Assembly: GCA_944392185.1 (NCBI GenBank)
Contig: CALXVW010000064.1
Location: 1 to 14,954, forward strand
Direction: 5' to 3'
Origin: an uncultured Alphaproteobacteria bacterium
GTDB taxonomy: Bacteria; Pseudomonadota; Alphaproteobacteria; RF32; CAG-239
DNA: 14,954 bases
Shown: positions 1-7,104 of the stretch, piece by piece
Layout: each line of letters begins with the position of its first letter
How positions within the stretch are numbered: position 1 is the stretch's first letter
Made by a program: the position numbers and the translations under genes
The notes under the pieces: generated by a model
Seen by the model: only the letters and a program-made list of their open reading frames with translations
Databases searched by the model: none
Told to the model about the DNA's origin: nothing

Positions 1-552
1 AATCAGCAAAATAGCGGCCGGAAGCACACCGGAGCCGAGCATCCAACGCCAGTTGTAGTCAAAGTTGGCAAATATGCGGTTGATGAGGTATGAAAGCAAA
101 ATGCCTGCGGTAATGGCCAGTTGAAAAAGAGAAATTAACATGCCGCGAATCTTTTGCGGAGAAATCTCTGATAAATACAGCGGCACCGCAAAGCTTACCA
201 TGCCAACAGCAATACCTATGATAATACGTGAGATAATCAGTTGAGAAATGGTTTGGGCAAAACCGCACATCAGAGAGCCGACAACGAAAATAATTGCAGT
301 TGCGATGATTATCTTTTTGCGCCCATACATATCAGCCAAAAAGCCATTGGCTGCCGCGCCAACAACCGAGCCGGCAATGGCAGAACTTACCAACCAACCT
401 TGTTCCAACGGCGTCATGGTCCAAGTTTGATTGATAAACAGCAAGGCTCCTGAGATGACGCCCATATCAAAGCCAGATAGCAAACCTCCCAATGAGGCTA
501 CGGCTGCTATCACATATATCCAAAAATGTTTTTTGGGTTGTTGTTTGCTCAT
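1..552 (-). CDS. MFS sugar porter, N-terminal half (partial, runs off window start)
   Basis: Proton-coupled or facilitative sugar uptake across the inner membrane is the likely role, by family. The 184 visible codons cover about six hydrophobic segments (roughly residues 11-40, 50-72, 80-98, 102-122, 139-158 and 171 onward). Sugar-porter family signatures are visible: GGLLSGFDMGVISGA at 22-36, the loop 2-3 motif ADMYGRKK at 73-80, R109 with the glycines after it (RIIIGIAVG), PLYLSEISPQKIRG at 124-137, and FQLAITAGILLSY at 143-155. This is the pattern of the XylE/GalP/AraE group; the substrate cannot be told. The start at 552 has a strong AAGGAG about 6 bases upstream. It lies 44 bp downstream of trmB on the same strand and may be read through from it. 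It is not a usual member of this cluster in related genomes. The C-terminal half is outside the window. Confidence 0.9.
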   Translation of the reverse strand, partial: MSKQQPKKHFWIYVIAAVASLGGLLSGFDMGVISGALLFINQTWTMTPLEQGWLVSSAIAGSVVGAAANGFLADMYGRKKIIIATAIIFVVGSLMCGFAQTISQLIISRIIIGIAVGMVSFAVPLYLSEISPQKIRGMLISLFQLAITAGILLSYLINRIFANFDYNWRWMLGSGVLPAAILLI

Positions 553-596
553 CGGTAACTCCTTTTTGCTTTCCATATAATCATGTTTTCTTTAAC

Positions 597-1343
597 TTAA
601 AGGCGGGTGAAATCTAAAAAAATCGGCCGCCGACCTTCTCTTAGGGCTTTTCTTTGATATTTGGTCTCAACCCAATCCGATGGCGGGTTTTTCCAATCTT
701 TGCCACAGGTTGCCGTCCAGCGAAAGTTTTTATCTGCGTGCATTTGCCGCAAACTCCAGCTCTTATATATCGGGTGGTCGGTGGCTATTCTGAACAAGCC
801 GCCGGGCTTTAGGATGCGCGCAATTTCTTTTAGGTTTTCCGGATTTACAAAACGACGGGAAGCATGGCGTTTTTTGGGCCAGGGGTCAGGAAACAGCAGA
901 AAAACCTTGTCTAAAAAACCATCCGGCAGGCGTGAAAACAGAAGGCGGATGTCGTCATCGTAAATTCTGATGTTGTCCACCCTTTCGGGTAAAAGTGTAA
1001 TCTTTTCAGGCAAATCATTACCTTCTTTAATTCCGGTTAGCAAAGTTAAGAGATTAGCTACACCGTTTTTGAAAACTTCTGCTCCGATATAGCCGGTATC
1101 CGGATTTTTTAAGGCCTGGCCGGCTAAGTGTTCACCATTGCCAAAGCCAATCTCCAAACAAACGGATTTGACCGGCACGCCGAATAATGTTTCTTTTTTA
1201 AATACAGTGTTCTGATTTATTTGCAGCTCGGGTAAAAAACTTTCAAGCAACGAGGTTTTTGCTTTTCTGATACGACGGCCTTGGCGGCGGCCAAAAAACT
1301 TTGGCTCTGACGGGGCGTGCAGGTGTTTATCAGAGTAGAGCAT
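597..1343 (-). CDS. trmB: tRNA (guanine-N7-)-methyltransferase TrmB
   Basis: Transfers a methyl group from S-adenosylmethionine to N7 of G46 in the tRNA variable loop (family knowledge). The 248-residue protein has the SAM-binding loop EIGFGNGE at 64-71, the acidic end of the next strand at 87-89 (GAEV), the hallmark FPDPWPKKRH at 151-160 and a C-terminal TKYQRKA at 227-233, all diagnostic of TrmB. The basic N-terminal stretch (residues 16-29) is usual for the family. The start overlaps the end of metK by 14 bp, with AAGGA 8 bases upstream, so translation is probably coupled to metK, which makes its methyl donor. In many alphaproteobacteria rimP and nusA follow trmB; here an MFS gene does. 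Confidence 0.97.
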   Translation of the reverse strand: MLYSDKHLHAPSEPKFFGRRQGRRIRKAKTSLLESFLPELQINQNTVFKKETLFGVPVKSVCLEIGFGNGEHLAGQALKNPDTGYIGAEVFKNGVANLLTLLTGIKEGNDLPEKITLLPERVDNIRIYDDDIRLLFSRLPDGFLDKVFLLFPDPWPKKRHASRRFVNPENLKEIARILKPGGLFRIATDHPIYKSWSLRQMHADKNFRWTATCGKDWKNPPSDWVETKYQRKALREGRRPIFLDFTRL

Positions 1344-2487
1344 TTTGAAGATCCTTTACTAAATCTAATTTTTCCCAAGAAAAAGAGCCGTCGCTCTTGG
1401 GTTTGCGTCCGAAATGGCCATAAGCGCTGGTGCCCAAGTAAATCGGGCGGCGCAAATCCAGTCTTGATATAATGGCTTCCGGCGTTAACTCAATATTTTC
1501 TCTTATCCAATTCAATATCTGTTCTTGCGGCAGTTTGCTCGTTTCTTTGGTGTCTATGTATAAAGACAAAGGTTCGGCAACGCCGATGGCATAAGATATT
1601 TGCAAAAGGCATTCATCTGCCAAACCGGCGGCGACAATGTTTTTGGCCAGCCAGCGAAGCATATAGGCCGCAGAGCGGTCCACTTTGGTGGGGTCTTTGC
1701 CGGAAAATGCTCCGCCGCCGTGCGGGGCTGCGCCGCCATAGGTATCAACAATTATTTTGCGACCGGTTAACCCCGCATCACCATCGGGGCCACCAATGAC
1801 AAAACGGCCGGTTGGATTTATCAATAAACCTTGTTCCGAAATACGCAAACTTTCTGGAATCGCTTTTTTTAAGGCTTGTTTTACAAGCTCTTTGACCTCT
1901 TCTATTTCTACGTTTTTGTCGTGTTGGCTGGAAACAACAATCTTGGGCAAGGAAGCTGCTTCTCCTTGCTCATTGTATTCTACCGTGATCTGACTCTTGG
2001 CATCAGGGCCAAGACGATTTTGCAAATCTTGCAGACGGATATTTGAAAGTTCTTGCAAAATTCGATGCGCCAAAAATATCGGCAGCGGCATATATTCCGT
2101 TTCAAACCCTTTTTCTTTTTTGGCATAGCCGAACATAATACCCTGGTCTCCCGCTCCGAGGCGGTCCACTCCCAAAGCAATGTCTGCTGATTGGCGGTGC
2201 AGAAAATTGCTGACTTTTAACGTCTTCCAATCAAATCCCGTTTGCTCATAGCCTATATTTTTGACAACTTGGCGAATCGCCAACTCTATTTCTTCATCTG
2301 CAGGGAGGGCGGATGAATATGTTTCTCCGGCAATGATAACTTGGTCGGTGGTGGCAAGCGTCTCTATGGCCGTGCGGGCTTTGGTGTCTTTTTGTAAATG
2401 CAGATCCAATAGGACATCGGATATGGCGTCACAAACTTTATCGGGATGTCCGGCAGAGACGGATTCACTCGTAAATAAAACAGACAT
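1330..2487 (-). CDS. metK: S-adenosylmethionine synthetase MetK
   Basis: Makes S-adenosylmethionine from methionine and ATP in the cytoplasm. At 385 residues it has the usual family length. Visible signatures are SAGHPDK at 11-17 (ATP/methionine site), the hexapeptide-containing GAGDQGIMFGYA at 111-122, GGPDGDAGLTGRK at 232-244, and the P-loop-like GGGAFSGKDPTKVDRSAAY at 257-275. The start has GAGGA about 5 bases upstream. It lies between the XRE regulator gene and trmB, as in Rhizobiales and other alphaproteobacteria. A hairpin terminator separates it from the regulator, so metK-trmB probably has its own promoter in the short leader. I saw no recognised SAM-II or SAM/SAH riboswitch there. 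Confidence 0.98.
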   Translation of the reverse strand: MSVLFTSESVSAGHPDKVCDAISDVLLDLHLQKDTKARTAIETLATTDQVIIAGETYSSALPADEEIELAIRQVVKNIGYEQTGFDWKTLKVSNFLHRQSADIALGVDRLGAGDQGIMFGYAKKEKGFETEYMPLPIFLAHRILQELSNIRLQDLQNRLGPDAKSQITVEYNEQGEAASLPKIVVSSQHDKNVEIEEVKELVKQALKKAIPESLRISEQGLLINPTGRFVIGGPDGDAGLTGRKIIVDTYGGAAPHGGGAFSGKDPTKVDRSAAYMLRWLAKNIVAAGLADECLLQISYAIGVAEPLSLYIDTKETSKLPQEQILNWIRENIELTPEAIISRLDLRRPIYLGTSAYGHFGRKPKSDGSFSWEKLDLVKDLQNALL

Positions 2488-2505
2488 TTTTTCCTCTTTT
2501 TTGTT

Positions 2506-2531
2506 GGCTGTTTTTATAATAAAAAAAAGCC
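2506..2531 (-). other. Second, mutually exclusive hairpin in the metK leader
   Basis: In the minus-strand RNA, GGC plus the U tract that ends the upstream terminator can pair with AAAAACAGCC just ahead of the metK ribosome binding site. The stem is about 9 bp with one mismatch and a loop of about 6 bases. It uses the same 3' arm as the terminator at 2521-2552, so only one can form at a time. This is seen by eye; whether it has any function is not known, and A/T tracts make chance pairing easy. Confidence 0.3.
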
Positions 2532-2552
2532 GGTAAATTACCAGCTTTTTTT
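2521..2552 (-). terminator. Bidirectional hairpin terminator between the XRE regulator gene and metK
   Basis: An A tract and GC followed by one mismatch, then GGT, a 5-base loop, ACC, GC and a T tract. The outer stem AAAAAAGC/GCTTTTTT and inner GGT/ACC form a hairpin with a U run on either strand. It sits 18 bp after the stop of the regulator gene, where an intrinsic terminator would be expected, and 33 bp before the metK start. Confidence 0.7.
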
Positions 2553-2570
2553 CTTTATATCGGACGATTT

Positions 2571-3071
2571 TTATTCTTCGTCTTCTGTTTGATTATTATA
2601 GTTCGTTTTGGACATTGAGATAATCAAATCATATACATGACGAGCTGCCGTGCGGTTTGGTATTTTATAATAAGCTTTTACCAACTCTATGGTCTCTTGC
2701 CGCTGCATGGGGTCATCATTGTAAATTTCTTCATCTTCTTCCAAGAAGTCTATATCTCCTTCCGGAATGGAGAACATTCTCGGAGACTGGCTGGCAACAG
2801 ATTTATCCATATCTTCATAAAAGAAATTAATCGGCACTTCCAGTACTTTGCTGATATCCCATAAACGGCTTGCGCCAACACGGTTCATTCCTCTTTCGTA
2901 CTTTTGAACCTGCTGAAAGGTCAGCCCTAACATGCTGGCTAGTTTTTCTTGACTTAAGCCCAAAAGAGTGCGTCTGAGGCGGATGCGGTTTCCTACGTGA
3001 ACGTCGACCGGATTTGGCTCCCCCTGCGGTGTGCGCCCACGGTTGGATTTTTTTGTTGGTTGAGTGATCAT
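2571..3071 (-). CDS. XRE-family transcriptional regulator, PraR/PhrR-like
   Basis: A 166-residue DNA-binding protein with a Cro/CI-type helix-turn-helix at about residues 26-83, including RIRLRRTLLGLSQEKLA, FQQVQKYERGMNRVGASRL and the family-typical VPINFFYED. This matches the alphaproteobacterial PraR/PhrR-type regulators, known in rhizobia as stress- and lifestyle-linked regulators and commonly encoded next to metK. Residues 104-120 are strongly acidic, and a short helical C-terminal region (122-154) follows, as in homologues. AAGGGA lies about 9 bases before the start. The gene has its own promoter (3112-3140) with a palindrome in the spacer, suggesting autoregulation, and is closed by the hairpin at 2521-2552. 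Which genes it controls cannot be read from the sequence. Confidence 0.9.
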   Translation of the reverse strand: MITQPTKKSNRGRTPQGEPNPVDVHVGNRIRLRRTLLGLSQEKLASMLGLTFQQVQKYERGMNRVGASRLWDISKVLEVPINFFYEDMDKSVASQSPRMFSIPEGDIDFLEEDEEIYNDDPMQRQETIELVKAYYKIPNRTAARHVYDLIISMSKTNYNNQTEDEE

Positions 3072-3111
3072 AGTTCAAGTTCCCTTGGTGAGTGACTAGT
3101 TCTTTATTTAT

Positions 3112-3140
3112 AAAATAGGAGTTTGAGTTCAAATCGTCAA
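3112..3140 (-). promoter_or_regulatory. Sigma-70-type promoter of the XRE regulator gene
   Basis: On the minus strand TTGACG (3140-3135) is followed after exactly 17 bases by TATTTT (3117-3112), 41 bases before the regulator's start codon. The -35 is one base from consensus. TATAAA just downstream offers an alternative -10 with a poorer spacing. Confidence 0.6.
3122..3133. promoter_or_regulatory. Palindrome TTTGA-GT-TCAAA in the promoter spacer (candidate operator)
   Basis: A perfect inverted repeat with 5-base arms and a 2-base centre fills most of the spacer between the -35 and -10 of the XRE gene. A protein bound there would block RNA polymerase. The half-site AGTTCAA (3126-3132) recurs at 3072-3078, just upstream of the start codon. 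XRE regulators often repress their own genes, so autoregulation is a reasonable inference; nothing shows binding directly. Confidence 0.4.
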
Positions 3141-3196
3141 CAAGTTTTTTATATAACATATTATATTATAAAATCATAATGAAATGAATACAGAAC

Positions 3197-3226
3197 ATTG
3201 TATATAGACAATAGTTTTAGTTGTCT
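3197..3226. repeat. Two overlapping inverted repeats at the end of lnt
   Basis: ATTGT (3197-3201) pairs with ACAAT (3208-3212), and AGACAA (3206-3211) pairs with TTGTCT (3221-3226); the two share the ACAA segment and the second spans the lnt stop codon. On the minus strand, the direction of lnt, neither is followed by a U run, so they are not a standard terminator. They may be a weak 3'-end structure, a protein site or chance in AT-rich DNA. The rest of the lnt/XRE gap is AT-rich with nothing else recognised beyond the promoter. Confidence 0.3.
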
Positions 3227-4737
3227 GCATTTTTTTGAACAAAAGCAACCGCTAGCAAGAAAGCACATAAAAGCAATATTACATTATTCCCTAATCTACT
3301 ATAAGTTGTTGAAAACTCAGTTTCAATAGGTAAAGCAATGTCTAAAATTCCGTTTTTGTGAAGCCCTATTTGATCTAAAACTATTCCTAAAGGGGAAATA
3401 AGTGCTGAAATTCCACTTCCGGCAACGCGCGCAATTGTTATTCCCTCCTCAACAGCACGAAGCCTGGCCGCTACCAAGTGTTGATATGGACCGGCAGAAT
3501 CTCCGTACCAGCCATCGTTGGTGAGGTTAACCATCCACTGCGGGCGATTGTTGTTATCCAGAATTTGGTGTGGGAAAATTACTTCATAGCAAATTAAGCC
3601 ACCTAATGAAGGGTACTCAGGGATTTTAATAACCTCAGGTCCCAAGCCCTTCTCAAAGCTGCCGATGGCGTTGGCAATGGGCTTTATCCATTCCGGCAGA
3701 TATTTTCTCAGAGGTATATATTCTCCAAACGGAACTAAGTGAAATTTATCATATATGGCAACAATTTTGTTGCTTTTATCTAAAATAAACAGTGAATTGT
3801 ATACCTTATATTGTTCATTTTGAATATCTTCATAACGAAGAGCTCCGGTAATAAGATAACCTTGCGGCGGAATGGCATATTGCAGCATTTGTCGATGATA
3901 AATATCTTGTTCAATGGCATAGGGAAAAGCGGTCTCTCCCCAAATGACAAAATCTACATTATCAAAACCAGGAAGCTGAGATAGTTTTATGTGCTGCTCC
4001 AAATTGTCTGATAGGGCTGCCGCGTTCCATTTTAGATTTTGCGGAATGGCCGGTTGAACCAATCTGACTATTGTAGATGAGGCTTGGTAGGGGTGTGCCT
4101 TTACCTTGAAATATCCAAATCCGCTTAAAAATATCAAAATAACGGCAATAACAGAAGTTGAAATTATCAAATTTCTTTTGCTTTTGTTGCTAAACCATAA
4201 AAACGGCGCTCCCGCTGCAAGCAACATAAGCAAACTCAAAAAATAGGTGCCGCCCAAGCTGGCGGCTTGAATTAAAATGTCGCTGAAAGCAAGCGTGGAG
4301 CCCAGCAAATTCCATGGAAAACCGGTTAGAAAGAAGCTTCTTAGCCACTCAAAAATTACAAAAAAAGCAGCAAAAGCCAAGTATCTGGCCCAATCTTTTT
4401 TTGCATACCAACAAAGCCAGGCCGGAATGGCTATAAATAAACCAAAGAAAAAACCTGAAGCTAAAAAGACTATCGGCACTAACCACCCAAAAGCTTTGGC
4501 GTCGAGTAACAATGCGTTGTTAATCCAGATTAACCCGAAAGCAAAAAAGGCAAAGCCAAAATAATAACCGCTCTTGAAGGCCATTCCCTTTGTGGCGCTG
4601 TTTTGAATAAGCCACAACAATAACGAAAAGCTGATGAACAAAACCGGAAACGCATAGTAGGGTGGCAAAGCAGCAACAGCCAGCCAACCGCTTAAAAAAG
4701 ACAACAGCCGGTAATGTTTTTGCAGCTTAGTCTTCAT
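3217..4737 (-). CDS. lnt: Apolipoprotein N-acyltransferase Lnt
   Basis: Adds the third acyl chain to the N-terminal cysteine of lipoproteins at the periplasmic face of the inner membrane. The 506-residue length is normal. The first half is membrane-embedded (several hydrophobic segments between about 11 and 210), followed by a nitrilase-type domain at about 222-470 and a final membrane helix at about 484-500. The catalytic triad is visible: E268 in IWGETAFP, K331 in IYDKFHLVPFGEY and C383 in GLICYEVIFP; WMVNLTNDGWYG at 401-412 is also typical. The start overlaps the end of corC by 11 bp, with AAGGA 11 bases upstream, the usual order in alphaproteobacteria. It is the last gene of the miaB-to-lnt run before a 145-bp gap. 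Confidence 0.97.
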   Translation of the reverse strand: MKTKLQKHYRLLSFLSGWLAVAALPPYYAFPVLFISFSLLLWLIQNSATKGMAFKSGYYFGFAFFAFGLIWINNALLLDAKAFGWLVPIVFLASGFFFGLFIAIPAWLCWYAKKDWARYLAFAAFFVIFEWLRSFFLTGFPWNLLGSTLAFSDILIQAASLGGTYFLSLLMLLAAGAPFLWFSNKSKRNLIISTSVIAVILIFLSGFGYFKVKAHPYQASSTIVRLVQPAIPQNLKWNAAALSDNLEQHIKLSQLPGFDNVDFVIWGETAFPYAIEQDIYHRQMLQYAIPPQGYLITGALRYEDIQNEQYKVYNSLFILDKSNKIVAIYDKFHLVPFGEYIPLRKYLPEWIKPIANAIGSFEKGLGPEVIKIPEYPSLGGLICYEVIFPHQILDNNNRPQWMVNLTNDGWYGDSAGPYQHLVAARLRAVEEGITIARVAGSGISALISPLGIVLDQIGLHKNGILDIALPIETEFSTTYSRLGNNVILLLCAFLLAVAFVQKNADN

Positions 4738-5614
4738 ATGGCTCTTGTTCCTTGGGGCGGATAATCATAACCTTTTTTATTCTTCTCGGGTCTACATCCA
4801 TAATTTGGAATTTTAAGCTCTCGGGACCTTCGATAACCTCTCCTCGGGAAGGAATCCGTTGTGTCAAGTTGAAAACAAATCCGCCCAAGGTTTCAATTTC
4901 TGCAGCGGCTTCTTCAGAAAGATATTGAGCCAAGTCTAAACCCGATACTTCTTTTATCTCATCTAATTCTGCTTTGGCATCGGCGATAATCTCTCCTGAA
5001 TCTTGCACGGCAATCAGAGGATCTTCTTCCAAATCATATTCATCTTCAATGTCGCCTACGATTTCTTCCAGCAAATCTTCAATCGTTACAAGCCCGTCAA
5101 TACCACCGTATTCATCCACCACCATGGCCATATGAACTTTTTGGATTTGCATCTCTCTTAGCAAATCTAAAACCCTCATGGAGGGAGATACAAATTTGAC
5201 ATTAGATGTTATAATCTCTGAAACGGGGCAATCTTTTTTGCCTTTCAGCAGGCATTTTACCAAATCTATCACATGGAGAATACCAACAATGTCATCTAAA
5301 GATTCTCCATAAATCGGAATTCTTGAATGCCCTTTGGTGACCATTAGCTCTGCTAAATCTTTAACGGTTCCTGTTTGCGGAAAAGCGATAATGTCGGCTC
5401 TTGGAATCATTGCTTCTGCACATTTTTTGCTGCTCAGGCACAAAATGTTGTTTAACAGCAATTGCTCATGTTCGGAAAATTGATCTTCGCCGTTGGAGGA
5501 GGCTTCTTCTATCAAATCTTCAATCGTTTCGCGCACGGTTTCCGGCTGGCGACGGTGAAAGAATTTGGAAACAAAGCTGCAAAAAGAAGGTTCGTTTTTG
5601 GCGTCTTCTGACAT
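4727..5614 (-). CDS. CorC/TlyC (HlyC/CorC) family CBS-domain protein
   Basis: A 295-residue soluble protein with the CorC layout: an N-terminal linker, paired CBS domains at about 67-127 and 132-190 (AMIPRADI at 68-75, SRIPIYGESLDDIVGILH at 97-114, VVDEYGGIDGLVTIEDLLEE at 165-184), and a C-terminal CorC_HlyC transporter-associated domain at about 205-287 (ETLGGFVF at 241-248). Family members are linked to magnesium/cobalt efflux, and older names call them haemolysins (TlyC); the molecular role here is uncertain. There is no membrane domain, so it is not the DUF21 type. The ribosome binding site GAGGAG overlaps the last codons of ybeY, which ends 8 bp upstream. Gene order ybeY - corC - lnt is standard and supports a cell-envelope role. 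Confidence 0.92.
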   Translation of the reverse strand: MSEDAKNEPSFCSFVSKFFHRRQPETVRETIEDLIEEASSNGEDQFSEHEQLLLNNILCLSSKKCAEAMIPRADIIAFPQTGTVKDLAELMVTKGHSRIPIYGESLDDIVGILHVIDLVKCLLKGKKDCPVSEIITSNVKFVSPSMRVLDLLREMQIQKVHMAMVVDEYGGIDGLVTIEDLLEEIVGDIEDEYDLEEDPLIAVQDSGEIIADAKAELDEIKEVSGLDLAQYLSEEAAAEIETLGGFVFNLTQRIPSRGEVIEGPESLKFQIMDVDPRRIKKVMIIRPKEQEPYED

Positions 5615-5622
5615 TTGTGTTT

Positions 5623-6144
5623 TTACTCCTCATAAGGGTTTTTGATGTTTAATTGTTGCAGAATTTTAACCTCGAGGCTTTCCATGTGTTCTGCCTCGTC
5701 ATCTTCTTGGTGGTCATAGCCTAAAAGGTGCAGAAGGCCGTGGACTAAAAGATGGCTTAGGTGGTCTTGCAAAGAAATACTTTGCTCTTGAGCTTCTCTT
5801 TCCAGAGTTTCTAAAGCAATAATAATGTCGCCCAGCTCTAAGACTTCAGTGCTGTTTGCAAGTTCTTCCTCAAAATCAGGGGCATCAACATTGGCAAAGG
5901 ATAAAACATTGGTTGGTTTATCCATGTTTCTGAATTCTTTGTTTAGGCGGTGTACTTCCTCATCATTGCTCAAAGAAAGGTTCACAACCAAGGTTGCTTT
6001 TGTTGCAAACAATTCAGAAGGTTCTTCTTTGACCATGAAAGTAAATGTTGTGGCAAAAACTTGTTTGCACAAATCATCTATACAGGGAAGAGCTTTTTCC
6101 CATCCGGAATCGCTGATAACGATGTTTAACTCCGGTTTATTCAT
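5623..6144 (-). CDS. ybeY: Endoribonuclease YbeY (16S rRNA maturation)
   Basis: Zinc-dependent endoribonuclease needed for 16S rRNA 3'-end processing and ribosome quality control (family knowledge). The zinc motif H-x3-H-x5-H is present in VHGLLHLLGYDH (residues 134-145 from this start), and the conserved DKPTNVLSF is at 75-83. The frame stays open to an ATG at 6174, which would add 10 polar residues and overlap phoH by 38 bp. I prefer the ATG at 6144 (173 residues, 8-bp overlap) because MNKPELNIVI aligns with where the family fold begins. Neither start has a strong ribosome binding site, so coupling to phoH translation is likely. The acidic loop around 88-100 is typical. Confidence 0.93.
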   Translation of the reverse strand: MNKPELNIVISDSGWEKALPCIDDLCKQVFATTFTFMVKEEPSELFATKATLVVNLSLSNDEEVHRLNKEFRNMDKPTNVLSFANVDAPDFEEELANSTEVLELGDIIIALETLEREAQEQSISLQDHLSHLLVHGLLHLLGYDHQEDDEAEHMESLEVKILQQLNIKNPYEE

Positions 6145-7102
6145 CCCCGTATTCTTTCTTGCTTCGTTCTTCATAGGCCTTTACGATCTTGGCAACCAAG
6201 CCGTGGCGGACGACATCTGCCGCGCTGAAGCGGACAGAGCTGATGTTGGGCACGCCCTGCAAAATACTCAAGGCATCTCTCAGGCCCGAGATGGTGCCGC
6301 GAGGCAAATCTACCTGGCTTAAGTCTCCGTTGACAACCATGCGGGAGTTTTCGCCCAAACGGGTTAAAAACATCTTCATTTGCATCGGGGTGGTGTTTTG
6401 AGCCTCATCCAAAATAACAAAAGCATTGGAAAGAGTGCGGCCGCGCATAAAGGCTAAGGGAGCAATTTCTATCTCGCCCAGGGCAATCTTTTTATCTACC
6501 TGTTCTGCCGGCAACATCTCATACAAAGCATCATACAGCGGGCGCAAGTAGGGATCTACTTTTTCTTTTAGGTCTCCGGGCAGGAATCCTAAGTTTTCTC
6601 CCGCCTCAACCGCCGGACGAGATAGAATAATCTTGTCTATGCGGCCTTCCAACATCATGGAAACAGCCAAAGCAACCGCCAAATAAGTCTTGCCGGTACC
6701 GGCGGGGCCAAGGCCGAAAACAAGCTCGTTTTTCATCATCTCTTGGATATATTCCGCTTGGGTGGCAGAACGCGGATAAATATGACGTTTTTTAGTCTTT
6801 AAGACGATATTGCTCAAGTCTTGAGCGGTGGCAGAATCGGTGTTGCCGCCGGAAATGCGAATGGCGGCTTTGACCTCTTCTTCATTTATACTTATTCCCT
6901 TGCTGACTTTGTTGTATAAAACGTCTATTGCCGTTTTGGCTTGTTCTATTGCCTCAGAAGGGCCTTTGATGTTCATCTGGTTGCCAAAAGAGCCGATCTC
7001 TACTCCCAAAATCTTTTCTATCAGACGCAAATTGCCGTCTTGCGGGCCTACCAACTGCTGAACAAGATTGTTGTTGAATAGTTCAAAATTTATTTCTGCC
7101 AT
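6137..7102 (-). CDS. phoH: PhoH family ATPase (PhoH/YbeZ)
   Basis: A 321-residue cytoplasmic P-loop ATPase. A KH-like N-terminal region (about 5-68, with IKGPSEAIEQA at 45-55) precedes the PhoH ATPase domain. Visible are RSATQAEYIQ at 111-120, Walker A GPAGTGKT at 132-139, SRPAVEAGENLGFLPGD at 161-177, Walker B FVILDEAQNTT at 228-238, and the VVNGDLSQVDLPRG segment at 256-269. The family is an RNA-associated ATPase, possibly helicase-like, that partners with YbeY; its exact reaction is not settled. The start lies 2 bp after the miaB stop, with AAGGAAGG overlapping the end of miaB. The name phoH reflects a phosphate-starvation member in E. coli; no Pho box was seen here. Confidence 0.96.
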   Translation of the reverse strand: MAEINFELFNNNLVQQLVGPQDGNLRLIEKILGVEIGSFGNQMNIKGPSEAIEQAKTAIDVLYNKVSKGISINEEEVKAAIRISGGNTDSATAQDLSNIVLKTKKRHIYPRSATQAEYIQEMMKNELVFGLGPAGTGKTYLAVALAVSMMLEGRIDKIILSRPAVEAGENLGFLPGDLKEKVDPYLRPLYDALYEMLPAEQVDKKIALGEIEIAPLAFMRGRTLSNAFVILDEAQNTTPMQMKMFLTRLGENSRMVVNGDLSQVDLPRGTISGLRDALSILQGVPNISSVRFSAADVVRHGLVAKIVKAYEERSKKEYGDE

Positions 7103-7104
7103 GG

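Noticed and set aside
590..602. Palindrome CTTTAA-C-TTAAAG at the trmB stop as a terminator
   Set aside because: The centre is a single base, so it cannot form a hairpin loop without losing most pairs, and no T run follows on the minus strand.
2488..2570. SAM riboswitch (SAM-II or SAM/SAH type) upstream of metK
   Set aside because: The leader is very short and made mostly of the terminator hairpin and A/T tracts; none of the conserved riboswitch cores could be matched by eye.
4277..4564. 95-codon open frame on the plus strand inside lnt
   Set aside because: It is antisense to the membrane part of a clearly real lnt gene; its Lys/Ala-rich product reflects the complement of Phe/Leu codons.
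5825..6322. 165-codon open frame on the plus strand across ybeY and phoH
   Set aside because: It is antisense to two well-supported genes, spans their junction and resembles no family.
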